Part shown: positions 9,366 through 21,651 of the stretch, in pieces
Numbering within the stretch: the first letter of the stretch is position 1
Layout of the letters: each line of letters starts with the position of its first letter
Assembly: GCA_018350325.1 (NCBI GenBank)
Contig: JAEVLN010000007.1
Span: 773,109-837,108 of the forward strand
Origin: Globodera rostochiensis
Lineage: Eukaryota; Nematoda; Chromadorea; Rhabditida; Heteroderidae
Length of the DNA stretch: 64,000 nucleotides
Direction of reading: 5' to 3'
Made by a program: the position numbers and the translations under genes
The notes under the pieces: model-generated
What the model saw: the letters and a program-made list of their open reading frames with translations, nothing else
Database searches by the model: none
Told to the model about the DNA's origin: nothing

Positions 9366-10625
9366 GTGATATCAGATTTTTGTAAGTTTTGTTTGCTTTT
9401 CATGTTTACAAGCTCTCATAACAATTCAAATTACAGGCAGCAAACAAACAACCCTTGTGCTATTGTTCCGCAGCAACGCTTATAGCTATTTGTAAATTTA
9501 AGTCATTTTTCTCAATTTACAAACACTCTAATTTGTTCAAATTACAGGCTGCAAGGCCAACAATTGGAATACCCCCCTCACGCCCCCCCCCCATCCACAG
9601 TTATATCAGATTTTTGTAAGTTTTTTTTGCTTTTCCTGTTTACAAACTTTCAAAAAGATTTAAATTAAGGCAACAAAATATGACACACCAACAATTGTGT
9701 TCAAAGAACAATGTGCGCATTTTTGCCTATACCAGATTTTTGAAAGCTTGGGTTTGCGATTTCTGGTTACAAACTGAAAACTAAATTCTAATTACAGACA
9801 GCAACTTTTTCTGCAAATAGCTGTGCAGACGCCGTGTACCAGTGCAATAGGGCAATAACACAACATTGCTTACGTGCATTATTGCCCCCCGTTACCAAGG
9901 CTCTTATCGAATTTGTAAGTTTGGCTTGCGCTTTTTGACTTTAAACTCTCAAATACGTTCAAATTACAGGCAACAAGTTCCCCTGCAAAAGAATAATTAT
10001 GTTACAAATTGCGGCAACGGTTACCATTGGTTTTGTATGTTTTGCCCTTTTTTCAATTTACAAACACTCAAATACATTAAAATTAACAGATTTTTGTAGG
10101 TTTGCTTTGAGATTTCTGTTTACAACTCTAAACGAAATCAAATTACAGCCAGCAATTTTCCCTGCAAAGAACTAAATTGTGTTATAATTTTGCTGAAACA
10201 GCTAAATCAGTTTGGTACGCTTTGTTCATTCTTTATTATTTACAAACTCTCAATTAAATCAAATTACAAGCAGCAACTATTACACCAAAGAACAATTATG
10301 CTCATAATTGCAACAGACAGCATACCAGATTTTTGTACGTTTTGTTCATTCATTTTTATTTACAAACCCTCAGATAAATATAAATTCAGGCAACAAACTT
10401 TGCCCCAACAACAAATTGTGTCTCCCGCAGCAACTGTTATATCGATTTTTGTAAGTTTTGTTGATTCTTTTTTAGTTACAAATTCTAAAAAATTCAAATC
10501 CCAGCCAGCAAGTTTCCCTGCAAAGAACATTTGTGTTCTTATTTATCAGCAACGGTTCTGTCTGTTTTTTACGTTTTTTAACTTTTACTGTCCACAGTCT
10601 CTCAACAAAATTAAAATTACAGTTA
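9366..10625 (+). repeat. ~120-bp exon/intron-like tandem array
   Basis: About ten diverged units. Each has an intron-like block of ~55 nt from TTTTT-GTAAGTTT to AAATTACAG (e.g. 9382-9436, 9492-9547, 9616-9669, 9915-9969) and a 55-75-nt block that starts CAGCAAC. Read in the frame set by the CAG-CAA pair, several blocks encode a similar peptide starting QQ and ending near PDF or ISIF. Some units lack GT or AG and some have stops. This is either a decayed repeated micro-exon gene or a tandem repeat with accidental splice motifs. Confidence 0.6.
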
Positions 10626-11295
10626 TTTCATCTACTTAAATTTTAATTATTTCATATAAACAGCTCAACCCCTTTTTTTCAGAAGGACTAACGCTTATGC
10701 GACGATCGGAGTGGAAAACCTCCAAAAACCTTTTTAGTTAGGTTACTTCCAAGACTTGTGTTTACATAGTCCAAGCTTGGTTGTAACCGACTAAATTTGG
10801 CTTTTATAGCATCACACATCAGCGACTTATTTCGCTTATTTCTACAATAAATATCACCCTACAACATTCGCTTACAACGCTTTACTGCTTCCACATTTAT
10901 TTGCCTCAACTGTTGCCCTATCTTGCTATCCAGAACCTAAATCCAAAAGCAACTTCCTCGGTACAAAATGGCCAAGATCCATTGAACATGTTTACATACA
11001 AAAATGCAAAAACCTCAGTGATGACCGCAACGTATTTAAAACCCTCGCATAATATACACGGCATGTAGATGCTTATAAATAGGATTTTGATACATTATTA
11101 CTTATCTATTTGTTGTTAAATAAAATGCCTCTTTTAACCAGAAATTCCTTTTAGATCAGGTATACGTAATAATTTGTTATTTTGTATTAATTTGTTTGAT
11201 TTTAAAAAATCATCAATCTCTCAACCATTTCTTCTCCCGTCAACTCCGTTCGGTACTCAGCGCCGCATCCCCCTCCCCACAATCTTTTAGGCCGA
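10626..11295 (+). other. 5' flank of the Helitron H1 gene
   Basis: No gene recognised. A TATAAATA at about 11074 and a pyrimidine-rich stretch before the ATG at 11296 make this a plausible promoter and leader region, but nothing more specific can be shown. Confidence 0.35.
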
Positions 11296-14200
11296 ATGCC
11301 CAAAAGACGATTTGTTAAAGGTGTTCAAGCCTAAATCTCATGTAGCAATTGATCGGTTTATTTAGTGCTCGACGTGTCCATGGGCGCGCAGTTGAGCGTA
11401 GCAGCGACTGGCCAGCCCAGCTCTCTTCAGAGCTGTTTCCAGGGGCCCCAGCGACACGCGCGTTCTTCTTCCCCGACCCCGACGCGCCCGCTTTACACGT
11501 CGCCGGAGCGCAAGCTGCCGACTCCGAACGTGCCACTCCCAGAGGACATCGACATGTCCGTGTTTTCGAAACCAATTCCCGTTCGTAACTATTCAAATAC
11601 ATAAAAAATAGTTGTATAGTAATAAACAATAATATAATAATGCTGATTACACTCAGGGCCGCAGCTGGAAACAGGACTGTGCACAGCGGGACCACTTGCT
11701 GACCGGCTATGCCATGGGCCATCGCGCCCACCTTATTTCCCTCCTTAGAAATTTGGTTAGGGAAATGTCTATTTTTAAGGTGGAAGCCGACCGCCAGGAG
11801 GCACGCCGTCGTGGCGAGGGAATTCGCGTCGACCCAAGGGCCCTGGGCTGGTGTCAGCACGCCAATCCGATTGACGGATGGACCGCGGTCACGCTTTCGT
11901 CTGCTCCAGTGAGCAAGCGCGACGCTAAGCGATCAGCTTTGAACAAAGAAAAGTATTTTAAACAAAATAAAATCCTGATATTAAATAAACTTCACAGTCA
12001 AATGATGGAAGACACTTTTGGGCACTCCACCTACTTGCATAGCGCACGTTGTGCTCTCCATGGAGTTGAGCCGGTACTTATTTTCCCGAATGAATAATTA
12101 CAACAGGGCACAACAGTTTTTTGTGCCTTAAATTTGTTTGCTAATTCCCAAACAGACCGAACAAAAGCCGAAACCGCAGTTGCAGCGCCCAGAGCCGACA
12201 ACCGCGCAAAAGCCAAAAAATGATTGGATGGTTGTCGTGAAGGGAAAGGTCCTTAAATGGCTTTTAAAAATAAATGTGTATGATTGCTCTTAAGGCTGTG
12301 CCAAAATCGGCACTTGAAAAACCGGAGGCTCCCAAAACGCCAATTGGTTATGCGCCTTTACTGGTGCGAGCTCCGAAAGCCGTTGGCAAAGTCCCAATTG
12401 TTGCCAAGACGCATATCATCCCGGCAAGCTTCCAAAAGCCGAAACAAGCTATGAAAGCTTCGGTACCACTTCCGACGGTAACGAAAGCTCTGGAAAAGAC
12501 CAACGGTACCTTAAGCTCAAAAATAAAACTCTTGACAAATTTTTTTATATTATTGAAGCCTGGACAAAGTTGACGAAGATGTATGAGTCAAAGAAGGCCG
12601 CGCATAAAGAGGAAAACAATTGGGCTTCATTTTGCGGTTCGAAGAAACCTTCTGCTGTTGAGACTCCAGCCTCGAAGCCAACGCTGAATACATTCTGGAA
12701 TATTATTTCGACCAATCCAAAAATAATGGCAATTCAACAGCAACCACAATGTGCGAAGACTTACGCGCAAGCTGTTCACGAAGTTGTGCCTACAGTCCAG
12801 AAGCCACAAAAAACTGTGCATAAAGTCCAGACGCTGCAAAAAATTGTGCCAGAATTGCCAGCGATCTGGCCGTCTTCAACACCGCACTTTCCTGCCAGCA
12901 AGCTGCCAACACTACGCGTACCAAAGTGTCCAGCAGTTAGCAAAGGTGTTGCTTACATGAGCAAGTCCATTGCCGTTGGCAAAACTGGTCTGTCACAAAA
13001 TCTGACAGCTTATAATAGCTCAGTTACAAATTATTCAGCTACTGAAGACAACACTACATTGCACAACAACTTTTCCCCGCTTGCGCAACGCGAATTGTCT
13101 GCAATGGGCCAGTCAAACCCGAATAGGATAACGCCTTCAAAAAATTCTGCAAAGCCTAAAGTGCGTCGTCCGGTCAAACAAAACCGAAAACCAAAGAAGA
13201 GTCCGTCACCAATACTGGATGTACCATGGCCTTCTAAAATGGTTATATTCGCGCAGCCGCTCCCGGTAGAATCTAAGGTGCCTTTTAAAATGCCTTTTTC
13301 TTACAGCATCGTATTTGGCCTATCGACCTTACGCGACGCGATGAGTTCCTGTCGCTCATGCAGAAAGGAGACAAATCTGCCGTCGTCTTCTTAAAGCGAC
13401 TCATTCTCGCCATGTGCGTTCAATGCCCATTGACTATGGATTCTCGTCTGTCTGTTGAAACAACAATAAAGCCCAGACTTTACGGCGGCGCTGACAATCA
13501 AGAGACTCCACGGCGCACTTCTAAGCGCTTGCGTGACCCGAGTGTCAACATGGACGTTACAGAAAATGCTGTCTCTGCTACACCAATGAATCGCGAATCA
13601 CCGACCACTTCTAGGCCAAGACTCAGCATTGGTGAAATTCATAAAACTTATCTGACATCCAGACTAATTTAAGAAACACCCGTGGAAGAACTAATGGAGT
13701 TAACATTGTCCACTCCGTCGCAGTCTCAACGCAGCACATGTGTTGCTTGCAGAAACAAAATTAAGGACAATCAAATCAAAAGTTATTCCCGTTGCGGATG
13801 TCCATTTCATCAAGTGCATTACGCTAAATTGTTTGTTAACGCGCTCAAAGTTGTAAGCAAACTCGCTTTTTTAAGATTGTCAAGCACTGAATTCAACTGT
13901 CCTTTGCATGGGAAATTGCCAACTATTGGTTTGTCAGAGACGGCTTTCCATAAGTCTAATCACTCACTTAGGCTCATCACAACAAATCCAACAAGAGCAA
14001 GGGCAAGTCTCTCAAGAGCAGTGCACAACTGATGATCAGACTGATAATTACCAAGCGCACGAAATTGAATCCCTTCTTATCAGCTCTTCTCAGCGAGCGC
14101 TTGAGAGTGAACTTGCTATTGAGTCTCAATGTTTGTAACAAAACAAATCCAATTCATTTTTTATATTATAGCAACAATGTCAACTTCAAAAACCCAAGCA

Positions 14201-14932
14201 CGTCGCCAATCTGGCCAATTTGCATCGGGTTATTATCGTTTCACCGCTTCTTTTTATATCCTTCTTACAGATAAATGTGTATTCTGCAAGAAGCCTGTTG
14301 ACCATATGGCCGGCTACGGGGAACTGACTTGCGGTCACAAGTTCCATTGGGAACAACCGTACCTGACTTGGCAAGCATTGATTTAGATCCAACCAATTCA
14401 AATCTAACAACTTTTAGGCTAAACGGCAAAGATAATCGGCGCTGTTATTTGAAAAATAAGTGTAGCAAAAGAAACTCAGGTCCACGCTGTAGTATGTGCA
14501 AAAAAACCCTGGGCGTTGGCGCAGCTGAAACTGGATGCTACTGCAGCTCTGGCGACACAAAAGGCGATAGCATGCATTCAGATGAACTTGAACAAATGTA
14601 TTTTTATGCTTACCAGCCCATAATAGATAATACTTTTCAATGAAGGCTATCAAATACTGCTGGAAAGTGTTCTAACTGTGCCGCTCAACATCCTGGATTT
14701 TGCTTTCTGTGCCAGCAACTCTTTGTACTTACCACTGATGGGCCACCACGAAAGGTTTTCCTTCCGTGCTGCAACTCATTCTTCCATCGTGACTGCTGGT
14801 ATTATTACTCAAAAGGTCCAGTCGCATGTCTTATGTTATAGGTATGCTGAACAAAGGGACAAATGCCCAATCGCTCACTGCACAAATACGTGGAATGGCA
14901 TTAAGGATGTGGATTACATGTAAGCAATTTTG
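11296..14932 (+). CDS. Helitron H1 N-terminal region with RING-like zinc fingers
   Basis: Start chosen at ATG 11296 (MPKRRFVK). Exons 11296-11320, 11366-11580 and 11657 onward keep phase through GT-AG junctions. After a Pro/Lys-rich low-complexity stretch (12280-13300) come Cys/His clusters. They are CVACRN...CGCPFHQVH...CPLHG (13735-13920), CVFCKK...CGHKFHW (14270-14350), RCSMCKK (14490) and CFLCQQ...CCNSFFHRDC (14700-14800, read from the spliced frame). The spacing is RING-like, which in other proteins means zinc-dependent E3 ubiquitin ligase or DNA contact; neither role is shown here. Helitron Rep proteins often carry N-terminal zinc fingers. Some exon borders between 11940 and 14980 are approximate. 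It probably continues into the Rep exons as one protein. Confidence 0.6.
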
Positions 14933-14979
14933 TGTCAATAAAAAACATTAATGTGTGCACTTAAAGGCCAACGTGTGGC

Positions 14980-17900
14980 AATTTGACACAACAAACACCA
15001 CGTGTGCTGCCAGTTGAGCGAGGCCGTTTTGGAGGTCGCTCAAAGCGTCAGGGCGCGAGCGTGCAGACGCCAGCTTCACAAAACACACTTTCCAATCTCT
15101 CGCAAAACACAATTGACTCAATGTTGATGCCGCCTCCGTCCTCTCTTGCACCAAGGCGGTCCACGCGTGTGCCGAAACCAACAGCAATTTTTAATACACC
15201 TGGCTCAAGTCGACCTGCTTTTGCACCGGTCACGCAGATGTGTTCGACACCGCACTCAAGTCACCTTGGCCTTGGCTGTGGAGCTATTAGTGCTAAACAT
15301 CTGCCAGAATACTACAATTCTATCACTACTGTAATACATATTCTTTATCAAATCTACGATTTTATTCAGGAGCTTTGTACATGTCCTTATTGCCAAGCTT
15401 TGCTTCTACCATCCGAAGCCATTGGTGACAGTGCTTTCTCAAAATGCTGTGCAAAAGGACGCGTCTGCCTTCGTGATCGATTTGACAATCTCCAACAAAG
15501 GCCTGCCAGCATCATGGCTTTGTTCACAAATCGCGACACACTCACGATTCGCCGACATTCTGATTTGGTCCAACGCTCAATGGCCTACAACGACAGCTTG
15601 GCTTTCGGATGCATCCGAATCCAACGCACGCGTGACTTTGCCAACAGCTTCCGCATCGTGAAATGCAACAACATGATTCGTTATGTTTTGTGGGACTTCA
15701 ACCCTCCTAAGGCTGATCTTCCTCACCTTCACGGACAACTTTTTACCATTCCGCCTGCGGATGCTCGACTACGGATTGATCAAATAGCAGAAGACCAACT
15801 GCTTGATGTACTACTTTTACCATCAAACTTAAAAGCAACACTAATTTTAGCCTGAATTGCTGCAATACCTGCACGAAGTGCTGCGAGACAACCATCCCTT
15901 TGCAAACGTCTACCAGACTGCTGCTGAAACCTACCGACAGTTGGAAGCGAACGATAAACTGAACTTCCGAATGCTGGTTGTTGACACAAACACCAAAGGG
16001 GATGAACGAACAGTCGAAGAAACGGAACAGCGACAACCCGATGCAAATTTGCCGGAACCACAAGAACGTCAAATTATGGAAATTCATCCAGGGAGAATTA
16101 ACGTTGAGACTGCGGCTGGCAGCAAACTTGTGGCACAGGTACAAAATTTACCACAACCAATATAATGAATATGTTTAAAGTTCTATCTTGACACTGGCGC
16201 TAATGTTCCGCCTTCACATGAATACGATATTATATTGAAAGGACGCCAAGGAACTGGTGAACTTGACATGAAGTGGTGGAACCGAAACGTGGACCCAACA
16301 CTGTTCCCGCTTCTATTTTCTCGTGGCCAATTTGGCTTTGGTAGGATAAAATCCTCCTGCATGGTCTATTTTATTTGTTATAGAAAACGGCATCAAATTG
16401 AAGTTAAAAGAAAATGAGAAGTTCGACGCCGCATACCGACAACTGCGTGAAAACGATGGCGAATTAATTCCTGAAGACAAGGAACTGGGTGAAGAAGCGG
16501 AGTATTTGGGGCCTGAATTGGAACGTCAATTGCACCGCCGCGACAATACGTCAAGAGCGCAATGGTGGCGTTACATGACCCAACTACGAGGCGACTGGCA
16601 ATCTTCCCACTGGCTATGGGACTGGCATGACCTCGCTCAGCTCTACACGATTGCGTTCAATAATCGCGTAGAAGCACAGAAGGTCCAAAAATTGAAGCAG
16701 CTGCAAGGACAACGCAGACTTGTCCGTGTTCGTGCTCTGCTCCAATGGGTTCAACAACTTCGTGACAATCAAGGTGCAAAAGTTTCAAATAGTTTTGTTA
16801 GAAAGTAAAGAACTTTAGGTCTGGAAGGCACAATCGGCCAAATCTACATGACCGATGTACATTTCCGCGGCTCTCGCCAATTCTACCAAAAAGAGTACGC
16901 TAATTGCATGACAATCTGCCGTGAAATTGGCAAGCCCGACCTACTGATCACCTTCACAATGGATCCCGACTGCCCGGAACTCCAACAGCTTCTGCCAATC
17001 GGGCCAGACGGGAAACGCCAACAGTGGTACGACCGACCAGACATTGTTTGCCGCCTTTTCATTGACAAACGTGATGAACTTCTTGACGATCTAACCAAAC
17101 GAATGGTGCTTGGGTCTGTCATCGCCTGGTTTTTCGCGCTTGAATTCCAGATGCGGTACAATATTAGCTTTTTTTCCTAAAGTTTGCGTTTTTATTCTTC
17201 AGTGGACTACCGCACATCCACATCTGTTTGACGCTCGATTGGGAACGCATCCGATTACTTGGACGCATTCAAACGCCCGAGGACTACATGGCTGAGTACA
17301 TCTGTGCTGAAATACCATCACTGCCAAACGGTCGTTCCAATGAAGCTCTACTACAGCGTGAACTCCACAAAACAATCACAACAAAACACATCCACACGTG
17401 TTCTGCCCAACGTTGTCTTGTGGACGGCAAATGCACTAAACATTTTCCGGTTCTATCAAATCAAGTTTTAATCTCATCCTTTTTTTGTAGAAACCTTTCT
17501 CATACGCCTTTGTGTTTTCGGAAAATGCTTTTCCACGCTATTTGCGAAGACCACCAGCGCCTACAGAACAAGCGCGCCTGAAGAACCCCGAACGCTATGG
17601 CAACACGTTCGAGCAAAAAACAGCTAAAGGAAAAATTAGCATCAAAAACAATTCATTCGTCATACCCTTCAACCCGTTTTTGTCGGCCAAATTCAAATCC
17701 CAGTAATACATTTTAATTTTTTTCCAATTAACATAGGACATATTTTAGCATTAATGTTGCATTTGTCGCTGGTGAAGGCTGCACAAAATACCTTTGCAAA
17801 TATGTCATGAAGGGAGCCGACATGTGTTTTGTGCAAATCACAGAGCAAGGGGGCCAAAGAAGAGTGTGGCGCTATGATGAATTCCATCAAATTCGGCTGT

Positions 17901-18180
17901 CGCGATACGTCACCTCAATAGAAGCATTTATGTCGCTTTGGGGTGTCCCTCTTGTGCAACGCTCGCACCAGGTGCTGTTTAGCTTTGGACCACTGTTTGT
18001 AATTTTATATAAAGGTTGACGAACTTGATGTCCACGGTCCTGAAGGCCATCGAATCGCTGTTGAAGAAGGCCAAGAAGAAGAAGCAGCAATGGCTGAGGA
18101 AGACCGTATTGAGCGGGGCGAAGAACGCAAAACCCAACTAACTGCCTATTTTTCCTTAAACCAGTCAGTTATATATAATT
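14980..18180 (+). CDS. Helitron Rep (HUH, two-tyrosine) endonuclease, copy H1
   Basis: Rolling-circle replication initiator. The Helitron-like N domain starts near 15366 with CTCPYCQALLLPSEAI...KCCAKGRVCL and continues through LFTIPPADARLRID (15740-15780). The Rep core begins near 16820. The splice 17155/17203 creates FQMRGLPHIHICLTLD, placing the metal-binding HIH (HUH motif) at 17213-17221. The catalytic tyrosine pair is KYLCKYVMKG, with Tyr codons at 17789 and 17801 (Y-x3-Y). Several 45-60-nt introns interrupt the frame (for example in 17160-17202 and 17705-17735). Rep nicks and joins Helitron ends via the tyrosines. All key residues are present, so this copy may be functional. Confidence 0.85.
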
Positions 18181-18199
18181 TAAATATCATTTGGTACAA

Positions 18200-20760
18200 A
18201 CTTATTTGACAGATTGCGAAAGGATGAAGGCAAACCAGCATTGAAGCTAACTTATGCAACGTGTTTTAAGAAAATTCGATACGATTTTCACAAAAAAGAA
18301 TGGGCTCTCTACATACGGGAGGCCAGAGCTGGACAAAAGCTTTGCCGACTCAAAACCGTGTCGCCATCCAATCTGGAACTTCTTGTAATAATTATTTTTG
18401 CAAACAAAAAAAACATTTTATCAAATCGTTAGGCTCTTCGACATCTCCTTTTCGTCGTGGAAGATCCAACAGATTGGGCTGATCTTCGCCAATTTGATGG
18501 AGTACAGCATGTAAACTTTGTTGAAGCAGCCAAAGCTCGAGGACTATTGGTCGACAACATCCTCTGGAAACGGACCATCATTGAAGCCTTTGCCACCAAA
18601 AAGAGTGCTCGTCAACGCATTCGCTGGTTGGCGGTGTTCTTTGCTACTTCAAACCTGTCCAATCCGGCTGAACTTCTCGACGAAATTCTTCAACTGCCCG
18701 ACAACTGGTTGGTGAACACACGTGTAGCCGGAAGCAATTTGGACGAACGCCGACAATATGTGCTCCGAGCCCTGGAATGGTTCCTACGTGCACATGGCGT
18801 TGAACCCGATGACTTGGCAAGGCCCGACGGCTCATTTGAAACTGCTTGTGAACACATAGCACTGCCTAGGCCTGTCGACATCACCATCAATCGTGAAGAC
18901 TACATAGCTGTATGTTACATTTTATGTAGTTTTGGATAGCATTATTATGTAGCTTCAATTCAACCGCGACGACATCATCAACGCAAATTTGGAGCCTGAA
19001 CTCCGTGATCCTGAGCTAAACAACTGCACGATGCAACAGCGCTACATGGATCTTTATCAGGCAACGCCATACCCGAATGAAGAGCAAAAAGAACTGATCA
19101 AAGAAGTCAATTATGCGATGCTCGATGCAGCTCGAGTCATTGACGGTCATGGCCAAGAAAAGTTTACCTCCAGCATTCACCGACTCTTCATGGTGACTGG
19201 CGAAGGAGGCGCTGGCAAAACATTTACCTACAACGTAAATCCAGTTCACCAATACTCAAAGCATATAGCAAATAACGTTTAGAAATTGATTGCACTTTTC
19301 AAGTCTACCGGCTTCAATTTCTTGCCAATGGCTACGACTGGCATTGCGGCCGAACTGCTTTATGAAGGCCAGACGGTACATAAGCGAATCTGCCGGCGCA
19401 AGCACGTCGACTCGTCGACTCCGCTCAGCATAGACTACGACAGCAGGCTTGCTGAAATGCTGCGTCGAACTCATGGCTTGCTCATTGACGAAATCAGTAT
19501 GCAACACAAGGATGTGCTGGAATTTGTTGACAGACTTCTGCGCTCTATTGCGCCTACTGAATACTTACGCAATACTCCGTTTGCCGGAAAAGTGCTCATC
19601 AAAAATTATGATCATAAAAAATAGAAACTTATAGGTTGTCATTCTCGGAGGAGACTGGAAACAGTTGGCTCCTGTTGTTCCGGGCGGAGGTGATACACAC
19701 CAACTCAACGCTTCTGTGAAAACATCAGAGCTATTCGAACACTTCGTGACCCGCAAACTTCGCGCCAACCATCGTTTGCGAGCGGGTCAAGACAGCTACC
19801 GCCGCTTCTTGCTCCGTGTCGGCACTGGGAACAACAACAACAAGACTTCCCACCGTGTCACTCTAAAACAGACGATGTGCGTGGCAACACGAGAAGAACT
19901 AATCGACTTTGTTTTTCCCGCCGAAATGCTGAACAACCCGCTCGAACATGGAGAAGAACTTGGTGGCTGTGCAATCCTTTCTCCATTAAACAGGGAAACA
20001 TTCGAGTTGAATGAAACCATAATGGTACTTGACGATTTAATGTAAAGCACAAAAACTTTTATACCTAGGACCGAATTGTTGGACACCAACGTGTCTACGT
20101 TGCAACGACGCAACCAGTCCGGGATGAAACTGGCTTAAATGATTTGGCAAATGTTGCGGCAGACGCTGATTGCGAAAACCTTTCACGCATGACGCCATCT
20201 GGACTACCTGAACACACTCTGCGCATCAAAGTCGGAGCCATTATGATGATAATCGCCAACATCTCAATTGCCGACGGCTTGTGCAACGGCACTCGTGTGC
20301 AGATCCTGCCAGGACCAAAGGGTCGTCTTACGCAACACATTATTCGATGTCGCATCCTCTCCGGGAACAAACGTGGCAACGAACATGACCTGCACGCTGC
20401 ACGCTTTGTGTTTGGTGGTGACCCAAATGCCAAACACGAAGGACTCATCAAGTGTGAGCGTGTGCAATTCCCACTGCGCCCGGGAAACGTTATGACGATC
20501 AACAAATCACAGGGTTGGAACAAAACCTGTTCAGGCCAACCATCTTTATGTATTAAGGCCAAACTTTGTCACGCGTCGGAGTTTTGCTTGACAAATCGTC
20601 CTGCTTCTCACACGGTCAACTCTATGTTGCACTGTCCCGCGTCAAGGACGAAGCTGGCATTCGCATTTGCACAAAACAGCCAAATTTCAAGGTCAAAAAT
20701 GTTGTCATGCAGGAGCTGCTGGACACAGAAGACATGGAGAATGCTCAAAAAGCGGCGGCT
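18200..20760 (+). CDS. Helitron PIF1-type helicase, copy H1
   Basis: 5'-3' DNA helicase fused C-terminal to Rep. Exon ending at 19234 carries Walker A GEGGAGKT (19199-19222); exon 19283-19591 carries Walker B LLIDEISM (near 19481). Then follow 19635-20024 (GGDWKQLAPV), 20069-20513 and 20558-20760 (GQTL...QLYVALSRV). All later junctions keep phase. The linker 18460-18900 is a Helitron-specific segment. The sequence from 19556 on is nearly identical to H0, which implies recent shared ancestry. The exon end at 20760 joins in phase to the macrodomain exon at 20804. Confidence 0.85.
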
Positions 20761-20803
20761 GTAAGGAACAATAAAGCTAAACAGTGTTCAATGACTTTTA
20801 AAG

Positions 20804-21609
20804 GACTCAACACCGCCTCTTTCTGACAAAGGCTCGGACTCTGACGAAGCAATGCCCGAACCTTTCAACTCCATTATGTCAACGCCTGCTTCAGGCTCAT
20901 CACTTTTCAAAATACCAAAAGTGCGCCCACAAATGGACCTTCCAGACATCACCAAAGACCAACTTCGCAAAATCACTTTGGTCAAAGGAGACATAACCAG
21001 ACAAAATGTCTTCGTGATTGTCAATGTCGCCAATGGTCAACTAAAGCGGGGTGTCGGAGTAGACGATGCAATCCATAGAGCATGCCAACCAGAAATGGAC
21101 TGCCTCCAAAATGCACTCCAGGCATTGCACACGTCCAATGGTGGCGACTTTACACCTGGATCTGTGCTGCTCACCGATGCTTTTGGGGATTTGCGACAAA
21201 ACGTTCAATGTAAACATTTTGTCCTTTGTTGCATTATGGAAAATGTTCAACTCTTCCCAGTCATCGCCCATGCTGTCGCTCCAAACGTTCAAGGCAGGCC
21301 CCTATCTGCCGAAGACATTTCAGCTTTGAAATTGTGTTATACACGGTCTTTGGATGGCTTAATCGAGAAAAGCGGACGAACAATTGTAAAAGAGTGTATG
21401 CATGCTTTCTTTGATGGATCTTTTTTAAGGCGTTTCCAAATATTGCAATTGGAACCAATGCCTTCCCACGTCACTTGGCCGCTGCCGCTGCACTAGAGGC
21501 TATTTTATGTTGGCTAAACACAAACGGAAATGAAGATCGAGTGCAACAAATCAACTTGGTTTCATTCCGCATACGTGACAAACTGTTGTATAGGGACCTC
21601 ATTGAAATG
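20804..21609 (+). CDS. Macrodomain fused between Helitron helicase and OTU
   Basis: ADP-ribose-binding macro (A1pp) fold; members read or remove ADP-ribose from proteins or nucleic acids. Exons 20804-21209, 21261-21385 and 21430-21609 join in phase. Visible motifs in order: ITLVKGDIT, VIVNVANG (the NxAN adenosine/ribose loop), GVGVDDAIHRAC (the GGGVDxAIH loop), VQFIAHAVAP at the first splice, CYTRSLDGL, and RTIAFPNIAIGTNAFP (second phosphate loop) created by the splice 21385/21430. It ends in LVSFRIRDKLLYRDLIEM. About 180 residues follow a Ser-rich linker. Upstream it continues the helicase frame and downstream it runs into the OTU exons, so it looks like part of one transposon protein. Substitutions such as VNVANG for NAAN leave catalytic ability open. 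Confidence 0.85.
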
Positions 21610-21651
21610 GTATTAAATCTTTTTTGTGACTCGATTTCAAAATGTTTCAAG

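Noticed and set aside
10190..10639. 149-codon ORF across the exon/intron-like array
   Set aside because: It reads straight through the intron-like blocks; composition follows the repeat rather than a protein.
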